A stretch of DNA of 64,000 bases from Candidatus Thermoplasmatota archaeon (GCA_035540375.1 DATLGO010000098.1:1-64000); one strand, 5' to 3'. Shown: positions 9,671 through 17,494, numbered from the stretch's first letter. Made by a program: numbers and translations. The notes: generated from the sequence alone by a model not told the origin.

Positions 9671-9745
9671 CGGGCCCGAGGGGATTCGAACCCCTGAAGA
9701 ACAGCTCCGAAGGCTGCCGCCTTATCCTGGCTAGGCTACGAGCCC
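9671..9745 (-). tRNA. tRNA-Arg(TCG)
   Basis: A complete cloverleaf reads on the minus strand. The acceptor GGGCTCG pairs with CGGGCCC, the D stem is GCCT/AGGC, and the anticodon stem GCAGC/GCTGT encloses loop CTTCGGA, giving anticodon TCG, which reads CGA arginine codons. The T arm is AGGGG TTCGAAT CCCCT. The discriminator is G and the 3' CCA is not encoded. No intron is present. A TATA element at 9772-9779 lies about 30 bases upstream of the 5' end. Confidence 0.95.
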
Positions 9746-9770
9746 CGCAGGCGGCGGAAAGGATCGCTCG

Positions 9771-9780
9771 CCTATAAGGG
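9771..9780 (-). promoter_or_regulatory. TATA element for tRNA-Arg(TCG)
   Basis: CCTATAAGGG, nearly palindromic, is centred about 30 bases upstream of the tRNA 5' end, the expected distance for an archaeal promoter. It could also serve the small plus-strand ORF beginning at 9857. Confidence 0.6.
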
Positions 9781-9856
9781 TCTCGGCCGCGGAGGGCCCT
9801 TTGGACAACGCCCGTTCGACAAGCGGTCTAAGCGCGCCCCGGGCGTCCTGGAACGC

Positions 9857-9979
9857 ATGCGCTGCGATCTCTGCCACCGGTCGATCCGGGTGGAGGCCAC
9901 GTCGCGCCTTCTCGCGACCGACCTCCACCTCCACGCGCTCTGCGCCGCCCGCCTCACGGCGAACGTCGCCGGGCACTGA
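9857..9979 (+). CDS. Possible 40-residue CxxC small protein
   Basis: A short ORF starting MRCDLCHRSIRVEA and ending ARLTANVAGH. It carries CDLCH near the start and HLHALC in the middle, a CxxC...HxxC arrangement that could hold one zinc ion in a treble-clef or LIM-like finger. It ends 2 bases from the stop of the convergent ferritin-like gene, filling the gap neatly. No ribosome site is obvious. It is short enough to be chance, so this is tentative. Confidence 0.35.
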   Translation: MRCDLCHRSIRVEATSRLLATDLHLHALCAARLTANVAGH

Positions 9980-9981
9980 CC

Positions 9982-10527
9982 CTAAGGCCCGTACGAACCG
10001 GGTCCGGGGCCCGGGATGGCCTGGTTCCCCGCCTCGATCGCGCGGTTCCGCAAATATTCGATGTGGCTCTCGGCGCGCGTGATCGACTGCTCGACGGCCG
10101 TCTTCCACGCGGGGTCGCCCACGCGCTCGGCGACGGGCTTCATCGCGTTCGCCGCCACGTGGCCCGCGGATTCCATCCCGCAGAGGATCGCGAAGTCGCG
10201 CGCGTCCGCGTACGGCTTCTCGCCGCTCATGAAGATGCCCTTTCCGAGGAACGCGACGACCTCGTTCTTGATGTTCGTGACGCCGCCGGGGTCTCCGCCG
10301 TAACGTCTCGTGATCTCGGCGCCGGCCTCGTACTCCTCCTTCTCCTCCTGGGCGAAGCGCTTGAGCGTGGACTTCGCGGCCGGGTCGCTCACGCGCTCGC
10401 TCACCATCTCGTAGGCCCGCATGAGCGCCTTGCGTCCCGCGAGGCCGTCCTGCAGAGCCTTCGCGAGCTTCTCGCGATGCTCGTCGGGCAGGCGCGCGTG
10501 CGGCGTGGTTCCGGGTGCTTCGGCCAT
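9982..10527 (-). CDS. Ferritin-like domain protein
   Basis: A 181-residue, mostly helical protein. Helix-forming segments carry the acidic and His residues expected of a four-helix ferritin-like bundle: RFAQEEKEEYEAGAEI, an intermediate GMESAGHVAANAMKP and a late RAESHIEYLRNRAIEAG. The E-x6-Y/E and ExxH spacings suggest a diiron or related metal site, but I cannot assign the exact family. The C-terminus is a Gly/Pro tail (PGPGPGSYGP). Likely roles are metal storage or oxidative-stress protection, by inference only. A second ferritin-like (DUF892) gene lies at 23.2 kb. Confidence 0.6.
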   Translation of the reverse strand: MAEAPGTTPHARLPDEHREKLAKALQDGLAGRKALMRAYEMVSERVSDPAAKSTLKRFAQEEKEEYEAGAEITRRYGGDPGGVTNIKNEVVAFLGKGIFMSGEKPYADARDFAILCGMESAGHVAANAMKPVAERVGDPAWKTAVEQSITRAESHIEYLRNRAIEAGNQAIPGPGPGSYGP

Positions 10528-10582
10528 GGCGGTAGGCCGCGCGCGCCCCCGGCATGAGCCCTTTCGCGGTCGCCTCGATGGC

Positions 10583-11038
10583 TCACTCGTACAGGCGATC
10601 GATCGAGGCCATGAGAGCCTGGTGGTCGAGGCCGCCCGGGGCGTCCGCGAGCGCGCCGAGGGCCGCGCCCAGGAACAGCGCGGTTTCGGCCTCCGACTCC
10701 GCGGCCGTGACGCAGGGGATCGCGTCGAAGATTACGGCGGCGAGACGTTCGCGGCCCGAGGCGTCGAAAAGGTGGATCGAGAACCGGGCGAGCCGCCGCT
10801 CCCAATGGAGGCCCACGAAGGCGGGATCGAAGCCGGTCTCGATCCAGACCTTGATCTCGATCTCGGTCGCCGCGCGGTCGTGGAGCAGGTGCGCGAACCG
10901 CGCGGCGCGCAGAATGCTCGCGGCCTTCGCGGCGAGACCGCGCTCGCAATCGTCCCGGACCTCGCGGGGGATGTCCGTCATCCATTCGACCCGGAAGGGG
11001 CTCGCGAGAAAGGCGTCGCCCTTGAACGCTTCGAGCAT
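10583..11038 (-). CDS. Hypothetical protein (151 aa)
   Basis: A soluble alpha/beta-looking protein of 151 residues with ordinary composition and strongly GC-biased third positions, so it is very likely coding. It has no signal peptide or membrane segment. Visible features are an amphipathic helix around RAARFAHLLHDRAATEIEIK and a hydrophobic C-terminal half. I do not recognise the family. It lies between the ferritin-like gene and the first lipoprotein gene, all on the same strand with gaps of 55 and 132 bases. Confidence 0.6.
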   Translation of the reverse strand: MLEAFKGDAFLASPFRVEWMTDIPREVRDDCERGLAAKAASILRAARFAHLLHDRAATEIEIKVWIETGFDPAFVGLHWERRLARFSIHLFDASGRERLAAVIFDAIPCVTAAESEAETALFLGAALGALADAPGGLDHQALMASIDRLYE

Positions 11039-11170
11039 CGCGAGTCGTTGCTCGACCGCGCGGTGCCTAACCGCGTCGCGGACGGACGGCTGACGGAACC
11101 GCGGCGGGTCCGGGTTTCAAGCACGAGGAGCGCAGCCGTGTCGCCGCGTCGTCGATCGACCCGATCTCGC

Positions 11171-12355
11171 TCATCGCTTCGACGGGGTGCCCTTGATCGC
11201 GACACCCTCGGGCCACGTCTTGTGGGCCGTGATGGTCACGTGCGTGTCCATCTCGTAGTCGAAGCAGGAGCCGAGCAGGCAGTAGATCTGGATCGGCTGG
11301 CCGGCCGCATTGTCGAACACGACGGGATAGAAGCGCCATGCGCTCTCCTCGGCGTAGAACCCGTCGCCCATCTTCATCTCCACGGGGATGGCGTAGGTGA
11401 ACGTCTTGCCGTCGCCGCTCAGGCGCTCCGCCGGCCGGTAGCGGAAGGTGTCGGCGCTGCGATAGTAGAGCTGCAGCTCGTTCGGCTGCTGCGCGGGGTT
11501 CGTGGGTCGGAACGCCTTGAGCTCGACCGTGACGGTGAGCAGCTGCGCCTCCATCGGGACGAGCTTCTGGGGAACGATGCCCGGCGGATCGTTCTTCTTC
11601 GCGACGTAGTTCTGGGTTCCCGCCGCGGCCGTGTCCGCCTTGATCGTGGCGTCCTCGTCGTGGATGACGAGCGTCTCGAGCCCCTCGAACTGGTCGGGGT
11701 GGCCGGGGAACTTCTCGATGTCGCGCATCTTCACGATGTCGATCTTCACGTTCACGGGCCCGTGGGCGAGGCCCGCGCCCGAAGGCGCGCCGCCTTCGAG
11801 GACGAAGAACCATCGGGACGACGACGAGTGCGGCATGTCGACCATCTCGGGCGTGACCTCGATCGGGTGCGTCTGCTTGTTCGCGAGGGCGATGGGCGGG
11901 CTGAGCTGGGGGCTCGCCGCATGACGGTAGCGCAGCGTCAGGCCCGTGACGGTGGCGGTGTCCCACGAGGCGGTGAACTCGAGGACGCCGGTGCCTTCGT
12001 ACACCGTCGCTCCGTCGGGAAGGTTCAGGAACGCGCCGCCGAGCCCGGGGCGGGTCTCGAAGAAGAGCGTGAAGAACGTGGTCCATGACGCGACGGAGGT
12101 GTCGACGACGCCGTCGAACAGCGTGACGCGCTCCTGCCCCTTCCAGTAGTCGTGCATGTGCGGCATCTGGTCGAGGCTCGCGTTCCTGGGCGTGACGCCG
12201 TCGTCCGTCAGGTTCACGTCGTCCGCGAGGTCGGGCGTGCGCGTGTCGTTCGTCGCGGGCGGCGGGACGTCCGAGGCGCCGCCGCCGAGGCAGCCCGAGA
12301 GGGCGCCGGCGACGAGCAGGGCGAGCGTGGCGAGGGCGAAGGTCCGCGGCAGCAT
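11171..12355 (-). CDS. Secreted lipoprotein with HxHDYW motif, paralogue 1
   Basis: A 394-residue lipoprotein with signal peptide and lipobox LSGC (Cys22) followed by an Asp/Thr-rich linker. It shares with the genes at 12443-13615 and 28748-29920 an N-terminal block TPRNASLDQMPHMHDYW then KGQERVTLF, a central block EMVDMPHSSSSRWFF, KIDIVKMRDIEKFPGHPD, and a C-terminal CxxxCxD (GSCFDYE). The His-rich HMHDYW suggests metal binding. The role is unknown and a surface binding or enzymatic activity is conjecture. TATA at 12390-12397 lies about 39 bases upstream. Confidence 0.8.
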   Translation of the reverse strand: MLPRTFALATLALLVAGALSGCLGGGASDVPPPATNDTRTPDLADDVNLTDDGVTPRNASLDQMPHMHDYWKGQERVTLFDGVVDTSVASWTTFFTLFFETRPGLGGAFLNLPDGATVYEGTGVLEFTASWDTATVTGLTLRYRHAASPQLSPPIALANKQTHPIEVTPEMVDMPHSSSSRWFFVLEGGAPSGAGLAHGPVNVKIDIVKMRDIEKFPGHPDQFEGLETLVIHDEDATIKADTAAAGTQNYVAKKNDPPGIVPQKLVPMEAQLLTVTVELKAFRPTNPAQQPNELQLYYRSADTFRYRPAERLSGDGKTFTYAIPVEMKMGDGFYAEESAWRFYPVVFDNAAGQPIQIYCLLGSCFDYEMDTHVTITAHKTWPEGVAIKGTPSKR

Positions 12356-12389
12356 GGTCGAGGCCTCGGCCGGTAGGCCTCGCGTGGGG

Positions 12390-12397
12390 TTATAAAT
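12390..12397 (-). promoter_or_regulatory. TATA box for lipoprotein paralogue 1
   Basis: TTATAAAT on the plus strand (ATTTATAA on the coding strand) is centred about 39 bases before the ATG at 12355, leaving at most a very short leader. Confidence 0.65.
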
Positions 12398-12442
12398 CGT
12401 GTGGAGGGATCGTTGTCGGTTCCGGCGCGCCCGCGCGAACCG

Positions 12443-13615
12443 TCAACTTCCCGAGGGCCAGGCGTTCTTGTCGACCTTCGCCGTGTAGGCGTAGGCCGTG
12501 AACTTGCCCGAGACCGAGGAGTCGAAGCAGTTCACGCGGCAGTCGATGAACGTCCCGCCGACGCGCTCGTCGATCGTGGGAAGGAAGCGCCACAGGCTCT
12601 CCTTCGCGTAGTAGGAGTCGCCCTGCTTCGGCTCGACGTCGATCTTCCAGAGGTAGACGTTGCCCTCCGCCGAGAGGAGCCTGGCCGGTCGGAAGCGGAA
12701 GGCCGAGTCGGCGGGGCGGTAGTGGAGCTCCACCTTCTTCGTGTCGGCGACCGGGTTCTGCGTCGTGGCGCCCGTAATCTCGCCGCGCACGAGGATCGTG
12801 ATGGTCTCCTTCGGGATGACGTGGTCCGGGGCGAAGCTATCGTCCGCGGGAGGCGTGCCGCTCACGCCGCCGACGAGGCTGCCCATGACGCCCGCGCGCT
12901 TCACCGTGTGCTCGGCGTCCATCACAAGCAGGTGGTGCGCGCCCGCGAAGAAATCGGGATGCGCCGGGAAGAGCTCGATCGCGTCCATGCGGACGATGTC
13001 GATCTTGACGTGGACGAGGCCCTCGGCGACGCCGGGCGAGCCGTTCGCGCCCGCGACGAGGTTGAACGCCCAGCGGGAGGACGAGGCGTGCGGTTCGTCG
13101 GTCATCTCGGGCGTGACCTCGATGACGATCGTCTTCTTGTTCTCGACCGGCGCGAGGTCGCTGAACTGCGGCGCGGCGGACGTGCGGTAACGGTAGGAGA
13201 GCGAGGTGATGGTGCTGTCGTCCCAGCTGAACGTGACCTCGACGAGGCCCGTGCCTTCGAAGACGATCGCCCCGTCGGGGAGCTGGATGAAGGTGCCGCC
13301 GAGGCTCGGGTTGCGGGAGGCGAGGTTCCAGAACGTCTGCTGGCTCAGGATCGAGACCTTCGCCTCGTCGTCGAGCAGCGTGATGCGCTCCTTGCCCTCC
13401 CAGTAGTCGTGGTTGTGCGGCATCTGGTCGAGGCTCGCGTTGCGCGGCGTGACGCCGTTGTCCGTGTTGTTCACGAGGTCGAGCGGCGATTCGCCGTCGC
13501 CTCCGGTCTCGTTGGTGGCCGCGGGGCCGGCGGACTTCGGGTCCCCGAGGCAGCCGGCAAGGGACGCGCCGGTGAAGGCGAGGACCGCGAGGACGGCGAG
13601 GAGACGCTGGGACAT
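12443..13615 (-). CDS. Secreted lipoprotein with HxHDYW motif, paralogue 2
   Basis: A 390-residue protein starting at the ATG at 13615; an upstream in-frame start exists but would hide the signal peptide and precede the TATA-defined transcript start. The lipobox is LAGC. It is clearly homologous to the neighbouring gene: DNGVTPRNASLDQMPHNHD then YWEGKERITLL, a central block EMTDEPHASSSRWAF, KIDIVRMDAIELFPAHPDFF and a C-terminal CRVNCFD. The two form a direct tandem pair on the same strand, each with its own TATA box, so they are separately transcribed duplicates. Function unknown. Confidence 0.8.
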   Translation of the reverse strand: MSQRLLAVLAVLAFTGASLAGCLGDPKSAGPAATNETGGDGESPLDLVNNTDNGVTPRNASLDQMPHNHDYWEGKERITLLDDEAKVSILSQQTFWNLASRNPSLGGTFIQLPDGAIVFEGTGLVEVTFSWDDSTITSLSYRYRTSAAPQFSDLAPVENKKTIVIEVTPEMTDEPHASSSRWAFNLVAGANGSPGVAEGLVHVKIDIVRMDAIELFPAHPDFFAGAHHLLVMDAEHTVKRAGVMGSLVGGVSGTPPADDSFAPDHVIPKETITILVRGEITGATTQNPVADTKKVELHYRPADSAFRFRPARLLSAEGNVYLWKIDVEPKQGDSYYAKESLWRFLPTIDERVGGTFIDCRVNCFDSSVSGKFTAYAYTAKVDKNAWPSGS

Positions 13616-13646
13616 GGGGACGACCGCTCCCAAGCTCGCGGGACGG

Positions 13647-13656
13647 TATATAAAAA
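13647..13656 (-). promoter_or_regulatory. TATA box for lipoprotein paralogue 2
   Basis: TATATAAAAA on the plus strand, centred about 36 bases upstream of the ATG at 13615 and an isolated A/T run in very GC-rich DNA. It supports the 13615 start over the longer ORF. Confidence 0.7.
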
Positions 13657-13685
13657 GTGTGGATGGGTCGATGCCCATCGACAGA

Positions 13686-13760
13686 CGCGCCCGGGGGGAT
13701 TCGAACCCCCGATCCCCGGCTTAGGAGGCCGGTGCCTTATCCGGGCTAGGCTACGAGCGC
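13686..13760 (-). tRNA. tRNA-Arg(CCT)
   Basis: A minus-strand cloverleaf. The acceptor GCGCTCG pairs with CGGGCGC, the D stem is GCCT/AGGC, and the anticodon stem CCGGC/GCCGG holds loop CTCCTAA, giving anticodon CCT, which reads AGG. The variable loop is GGATC and the T arm is GGGGG TTCGAAT CCCCC. Discriminator G, no encoded CCA, no intron. The D arm is nearly identical to that of the tRNA-Arg(TCG) 4 kb away. Confidence 0.95.
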
Positions 13761-13807
13761 AACGTGGCGGGGATTCCGTCTCGGTTCAATGACCTTTCGG
13801 TCGACCC

Positions 13808-14713
13808 TCAGCCGTACATGTCCTGCAGGTCGCCGCCGCGCCGGTCGCGCTCCGGGCCCGCGAGGCCGCGCCGCCGGGCGCGGGCCGCTTCCGACGCGCG
13901 GCGCGCCGCCTCGCGGCGCAGCGACTCCGCTTCCGATTCGAGGGCCGCGAGCGCGGCGACGGCCGCGCGCCGGTCCGCGCCGCGCGAGGCCGCCTCGATC
14001 CGGTCGAGGAGCGCCCGGCGACGTTCGCGCGCGTGCTCGGACGTCGCGGGGTCGGCGAGGGGGCGGCGCGCGCGGGCGCGGGCAGCTTCGAGGCGCTCGG
14101 CCTCGTCGAGCCGCGCCTCGACGTCGTCGAGCGCCGCGGCGCAGGCGTCCGGATCCGGCACCGCGGCCGAGCGGAGGTCCGGCACCGGGACGGGCGCGAC
14201 GCCGAGCTTCGCGGCGCGCGCGAGCGCGGCGCGGTAGCGGGCCTGGTTGCGGCCTTCGCGCGCCGCCCGTCGGCGCAGGTCCTCGGCCGCGCCGACCGCG
14301 CGCGCGAGGTCCGGAAACGCGACCCGAGCGAACGGCTCGAAGTCGAGGGCGACGAGCCGCTCCCGCGCCCCGGCCGCGACGGCGCGCGCCTCCGCGAGCG
14401 CCGCCTCGATCGCGCGCGCCGCGCGCTCGGCGGCCTCCATCTCGCGGATCTCGCGGTCGATCTCGCCCACGTCGAGGCCCGGCGGCGGATCGGCGATCAC
14501 CTCGACGATCCAGCCGCGGGCGAGCACCGCGCGCCGCAGCTCGTCGAGCCGCGCGAAGGCGGCCTCGCGGCGAAGCTCCAGGTAAACCTCGTGCGCGCGC
14601 TTCGGGTCGCTCGCTTCGAGCGCCGCGAGCGCGTCCACGCGCCCGCCAGAGGCCTCCGGGCCGACGCCGTAGCCGCGGAGGATCTCCTTCAGGCGACCGG
14701 CGAGCTGGCCCAC
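13808..14713 (-). CDS. Coiled-coil-rich hypothetical protein
   Basis: A protein of 301 residues from a GTG at 14713, chosen because a TATA element lies 23-30 bases upstream and the longer ORF would run through the divergent gene. The sequence is dominated by Ala, Arg, Glu and Leu in long helical stretches (for example EIDREIREMEAAERAARAIE) typical of coiled coils. No signal peptide or membrane segment is seen. The C-terminus ends with GGDLQDMYG. I do not recognise a family. A structural or scaffold role is possible but unsupported. Confidence 0.6.
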   Translation of the reverse strand: MGQLAGRLKEILRGYGVGPEASGGRVDALAALEASDPKRAHEVYLELRREAAFARLDELRRAVLARGWIVEVIADPPPGLDVGEIDREIREMEAAERAARAIEAALAEARAVAAGARERLVALDFEPFARVAFPDLARAVGAAEDLRRRAAREGRNQARYRAALARAAKLGVAPVPVPDLRSAAVPDPDACAAALDDVEARLDEAERLEAARARARRPLADPATSEHARERRRALLDRIEAASRGADRRAAVAALAALESEAESLRREAARRASEAARARRRGLAGPERDRRGGDLQDMYG

Positions 14714-14735
14714 GCCCCGTCGAGGCGCGTCCCGG

Positions 14736-14743
14736 CATAAATT
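14736..14743. promoter_or_regulatory. Shared TATA element between divergent genes
   Basis: CATAAATT (AATTTATG on the other strand) lies about 26 bases before the GTG at 14713 and about 30 bases before the ATG at 14772. A single A/T island therefore seems to serve both divergent leaderless genes. Confidence 0.55.
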
Positions 14744-14771
14744 CAATGGGGCGCCCGCCGCTCGGGGCGCG

Positions 14772-15059
14772 ATGCCGGAGTACCGCGCGGGCACCGTCGA
14801 GGCGCGCATCCTCGAGTTCCTGCTCGACCGCGAGAGCGCGACGCGCCGCGCCGTCGAGACCGCGCTGCGTCTGAGGCCCGCGGAGGCGGACCTCGCGCTG
14901 AAGCGCCTCGCGGCGCATGGCGTCCTCACGGTCCAGACGCTCGGCGCGGAGACGTACCTCGCGCTCTCGGGCGCGCCCTTCACGCTCGCGGGGCGCCTGC
15001 GCCGGCCGAAGCCGCCGCCTCCGCCGCCGAGGCCCGAGGACGACCCGGCGTTCCTGTGA
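14772..15059 (+). CDS. Small winged-helix DNA-binding protein
   Basis: A 95-residue protein whose first 75 residues fit a winged helix-turn-helix: EARILEFLLDRESATRRAVE as first helices, RPAEADLALKRLAAHGVLTV as recognition helix and turn, then a wing with TLGAETYLALS. The tail is Pro-rich (KPPPPPPRPEDD). It is divergent from the coiled-coil protein and shares a promoter island with it, so it may regulate that gene or itself. The target is unknown. Confidence 0.65.
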   Translation: MPEYRAGTVEARILEFLLDRESATRRAVETALRLRPAEADLALKRLAAHGVLTVQTLGAETYLALSGAPFTLAGRLRRPKPPPPPPRPEDDPAFL

Positions 15060-15098
15060 AGGGCGCCATTGACGGACGGAGGCTGGCGGCGAAGCCGA

Positions 15099-15551
15099 TC
15101 AGCCTTTCTTCGCGCCGACGACGAGCGACCATCGGATCGTCTCGGGGGCGCTCGCGGGAACGCCTCGCATGTCGCTCGCCACGATGCAGACGCCGAGCTG
15201 ATGTCCCTGTACGGGCGAGAACTCGATGGTCAACGGACTTCCTCCCGTGGCGGACACAAATTCACGGCAAGGGTAATTGCCGTAGGGTGCGATAGCCATC
15301 TGATAGGTCGCACCGCTCGCCCACTCAGCCCTGAACGTCAGATTTGTTTCATTCCCTTTCGTGGTCCAGATCTTGACCATGATCACTCTCTCGCCCAGAG
15401 CTGTGCGATACGTTGGCCCGATCTCGGCGGTTCCATTATTCCGTAGGTAAACGACAGAGCCCTCGCTCTGATCGGGCATCTCAGCGGTCGGCGAAATGCA
15501 GCCACTGATCAACAATGCCAAGCAGAAAGTGTAGGGGATGGGGCGCTCCAT
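15099..15551 (-). CDS. Small secreted lipoprotein
   Basis: A 150-residue lipoprotein starting at the ATG at 15551, which overlaps the stop of the upstream gene by one base (TGATG), so the two are translationally coupled. The signal ends in lipobox LISGC. The mature domain is beta-rich with two cysteines that could form a disulfide (YPCREF, GVCIVA) and a phrase VKIWTTKGNETNLTFRAEWA. I know no family match. Third-position GC is distinctly lower than in neighbouring genes, suggesting recent acquisition. Confidence 0.7.
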   Translation of the reverse strand: MERPIPYTFCLALLISGCISPTAEMPDQSEGSVVYLRNNGTAEIGPTYRTALGERVIMVKIWTTKGNETNLTFRAEWASGATYQMAIAPYGNYPCREFVSATGGSPLTIEFSPVQGHQLGVCIVASDMRGVPASAPETIRWSLVVGAKKG

Positions 15552-16135
15552 CAGCAACCCCCAGATGTGAGTACCACCAGAACCGCGTCAGCATTCCCTG
15601 ACATGACTGCCTCCTGCAATTCGTCGATCGTCGCATGGTCGCAGTTCGTAGGAGTGCCCCCACAGAGCGGGTCAACCTCAGAAGTGATTACGGACTTGAG
15701 CGGTTGGAATCCCCCGATATTTCCGATGCAAGCGCGCCAAGCGCCGTCATATTTGCCTTTTGAATTGGCACTTGCAGCCGCAGCGAGATTGAGAGCTGTG
15801 GGTCGGCATGGCGTATTCGGAACGCAGTATCCGATCCCCGGGGCTGAGCCGCATTCGGTGTTGTCGCCCCTGTTTTCGCACATCACCCAAGCGGGTGTGT
15901 AGACGACTACATCTCCCGTCCAAAATGCTTTCGCAATCACCGTGCAAAGACAGTCTGAGACGTTGACGTCGAGGTAATGGATGTATCCGCTCTCGAAGGC
16001 GAATACGCCATCGCAGGCCGCAGGAATGTTCATTCCGCATGCTTTGACCCATGTGATGGGTTCCGCCTTGACTTCGCCTGACGGGACAATGAAAGCGCCG
16101 AATAGCATGAGCGCTACGCCAACGACCAACTTCAT
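15551..16135 (-). CDS. Secreted cysteine-rich protein
   Basis: A protein of 194 residues starting MKLVVGVALMLFGAFIVPSG with a signal peptide cut near VKAEP. The mature part has about ten cysteines, in pairs such as SDCLCTV, GYCVPNTPC and LCGGTPTNCD, indicating several disulfides outside the cell. An alternative much longer ORF was rejected because a TATATATATAT element lies just upstream of this ATG. Base composition is unusually A/T-rich for this genome. The function is unknown, perhaps interaction with other cells, as inference. Confidence 0.65.
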   Translation of the reverse strand: MKLVVGVALMLFGAFIVPSGEVKAEPITWVKACGMNIPAACDGVFAFESGYIHYLDVNVSDCLCTVIAKAFWTGDVVVYTPAWVMCENRGDNTECGSAPGIGYCVPNTPCRPTALNLAAAASANSKGKYDGAWRACIGNIGGFQPLKSVITSEVDPLCGGTPTNCDHATIDELQEAVMSGNADAVLVVLTSGGC

Positions 16136-16151
16136 AAATTCCGAAATGCTG

Positions 16152-16162
16152 TATATATATAT
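16152..16162 (-). promoter_or_regulatory. TATA box of low-GC secreted-protein operon
   Basis: TATATATATAT lies 17-27 bases upstream of the ATG at 16135. It is the strongest A/T run in the first 20 kb and implies a leaderless transcript covering both low-GC genes. Confidence 0.65.
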
Positions 16163-16295
16163 CTTCTGAAGGCGGTTATGAAAGGTTGATCCTTGAGGGC
16201 CGAGCCGAGGCATCGCCCTGCCCTCATAGCATGCTTTGAACCTCCATCGTTCCCTCCACATCACCTTCATGACGCCAGGGGGCCCTCGCGGCGCG

Positions 16296-16745
16296 ATGAC
16301 CTCCGCCGACCTCGTCGTCCGCGTGAAGCGCCTCACGAGCGCGGCGACGCTCCCCGCGAAGGCGCACCCCTCCGACGCCTGCTGGGACCTCCATGCTTCC
16401 GAGGCCGCGAGCATCCCGCGCGGCGGGACGGTCGCGGTCCCGACCGGGCTCGTGCTCGAGGTGCCGGAGGGCTGGGGCGCGTTCGTGGAGCCGCGAAGCG
16501 GCCTCGCGCTCAAGAACGGGCTCGACGCTTTCGGCGGCGTCATCGACGCGGGCTACCGCGGCGAGGTCAAGGTCATCCTCCACAACGCCGGCGCCGCGGA
16601 CTTCCACGTGAAGCCCGGCGATCGCATCGCGCAGCTCGCGCTGCGCGCGATCCCTCGCGTCCGGTTCGTCGAGGCCCTCGAGCTCACGGCCTCGGAGCGC
16701 GGCGCGGGCGGCTTCGGCTCGACGGGCGTCGGGAGGCCGCTCTGA
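16296..16745 (+). CDS. dut: dUTP diphosphatase (dUTPase)
   Basis: A trimeric-type dUTPase of 149 residues hydrolysing dUTP to dUMP and pyrophosphate. All five motifs are visible: DACWDLHA (motif 1), EPRSGLALKNGL (2), GVIDAGYRGEVKVIL (3, with the catalytic Asp and Tyr), KPGDRIAQL (4) and the Gly-rich RGAGGFGSTG (5). In-frame ATGs at 16236 and 16269 exist; 16296 is preferred because family members start just before the VRVKRL strand. The stop overlaps the next start as TGATG. Confidence 0.93.
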   Translation: MTSADLVVRVKRLTSAATLPAKAHPSDACWDLHASEAASIPRGGTVAVPTGLVLEVPEGWGAFVEPRSGLALKNGLDAFGGVIDAGYRGEVKVILHNAGAADFHVKPGDRIAQLALRAIPRVRFVEALELTASERGAGGFGSTGVGRPL

Positions 16746-17191
16746 TGGGCCTCCCGTGCCTCGAGCGCGGCTGCTCGAAGTGCTGCTGGGAGACCGAGAT
16801 GCTCCTCACGGAGGAGGACATCGCGCGGCTCGAAGCGAAGGGACACGCCCGCGAGCGCTTCGTCGAGATCGACGGCGAGGGCTTCGCGAGCCTCCGGAAC
16901 GTCCCCGCGGCGGCGCCCGACGAGGGTCACCACTGCGTCTTCCTCACGAAGACCGGCGGCGCGCCCGAGGGAGCCGATCCCGACCACAAGCCGGGGTGGA
17001 CGTGCGGGGTCTACGCCGACCGTCCGCAGGGATGCCGCCACTACCCCCTCGCGCTCACGCCCGAGGGCCGGATGGTCCGCGACGACGAGTGCCCCCACCG
17101 GGCCGCGTTCTCGATCCCCCCCGACGGGCAGCGCCGCCTGCGGGCGCTCTACAACGTCGTCCTCAAGGAAGCGGGCCGCCGCGCGAAGTAG
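16745..17191 (+). CDS. YkgJ-like cysteine cluster (Zn/Fe-chelating) protein
   Basis: A protein of 148 residues with the signature of the YkgJ / zinc- or iron-chelating family: LERGCSKCCWETEM near the start (C-x2-CC form) and later HHCVFL, WTCGVYADRPQGCRHYPL and DDECPHR. Such proteins are thought to bind a metal or Fe-S cluster, but their role is not established. Its start overlaps the dUTPase stop by one base, so the two genes are co-translated. Confidence 0.8.
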   Translation: MGLPCLERGCSKCCWETEMLLTEEDIARLEAKGHARERFVEIDGEGFASLRNVPAAAPDEGHHCVFLTKTGGAPEGADPDHKPGWTCGVYADRPQGCRHYPLALTPEGRMVRDDECPHRAAFSIPPDGQRRLRALYNVVLKEAGRRAK

Positions 17192-17224
17192 AACCTTCAA
17201 GCCCGGTGGCGCGTCTCCGGGCGC

Positions 17225-17494
17225 GTGGCCGACGCCCTCGCGTTGAACGCCGCCGTCGCGCTCGCCGTCGCGACCTTCGGCTTCTCGCTCGCGCTCCTTG
17301 CCGTGTCGCTCCTGTCCTATGCGCGCCTCCGCTCCGCGAAGATGCTCGCCGCGGGCGGCGCCTTCGCGGTCCTCGCCGTCGCGGGCGGGCTCTCGACGTG
17401 GCGCGCGGTCGTCGCGCGCGAGGCCGACCTCGCCGCCGTGGGCCTCGACTTCCTCGTCCTCGGATTCCTGTATCTCAGCGTCGCGTTGAGGTGA
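17225..17494 (+). CDS. Small three-helix membrane protein
   Basis: An 89-residue protein from a GTG start with three hydrophobic segments (AVALAVATFGFSLALLAVSL, LAAGGAFAVLAVAGGL and LAAVGLDFLVLGFLYLSVAL). It lies 3 bases ahead of a double winged-helix regulator gene. Membrane protein plus wHTH pairs are common in Thermoplasmatota and haloarchaea, which suggests that the helix bundle senses something for the regulator, but this is inference. Confidence 0.6.
   Translation: MADALALNAAVALAVATFGFSLALLAVSLLSYARLRSAKMLAAGGAFAVLAVAGGLSTWRAVVAREADLAAVGLDFLVLGFLYLSVALR

Noticed and set aside
16136-16543. Long N-terminal extension of the Cys-rich secreted protein
   Set aside because: It would cross the TATA element and lie antisense to dUTPase; the ATG at 16135 begins a proper signal peptide.
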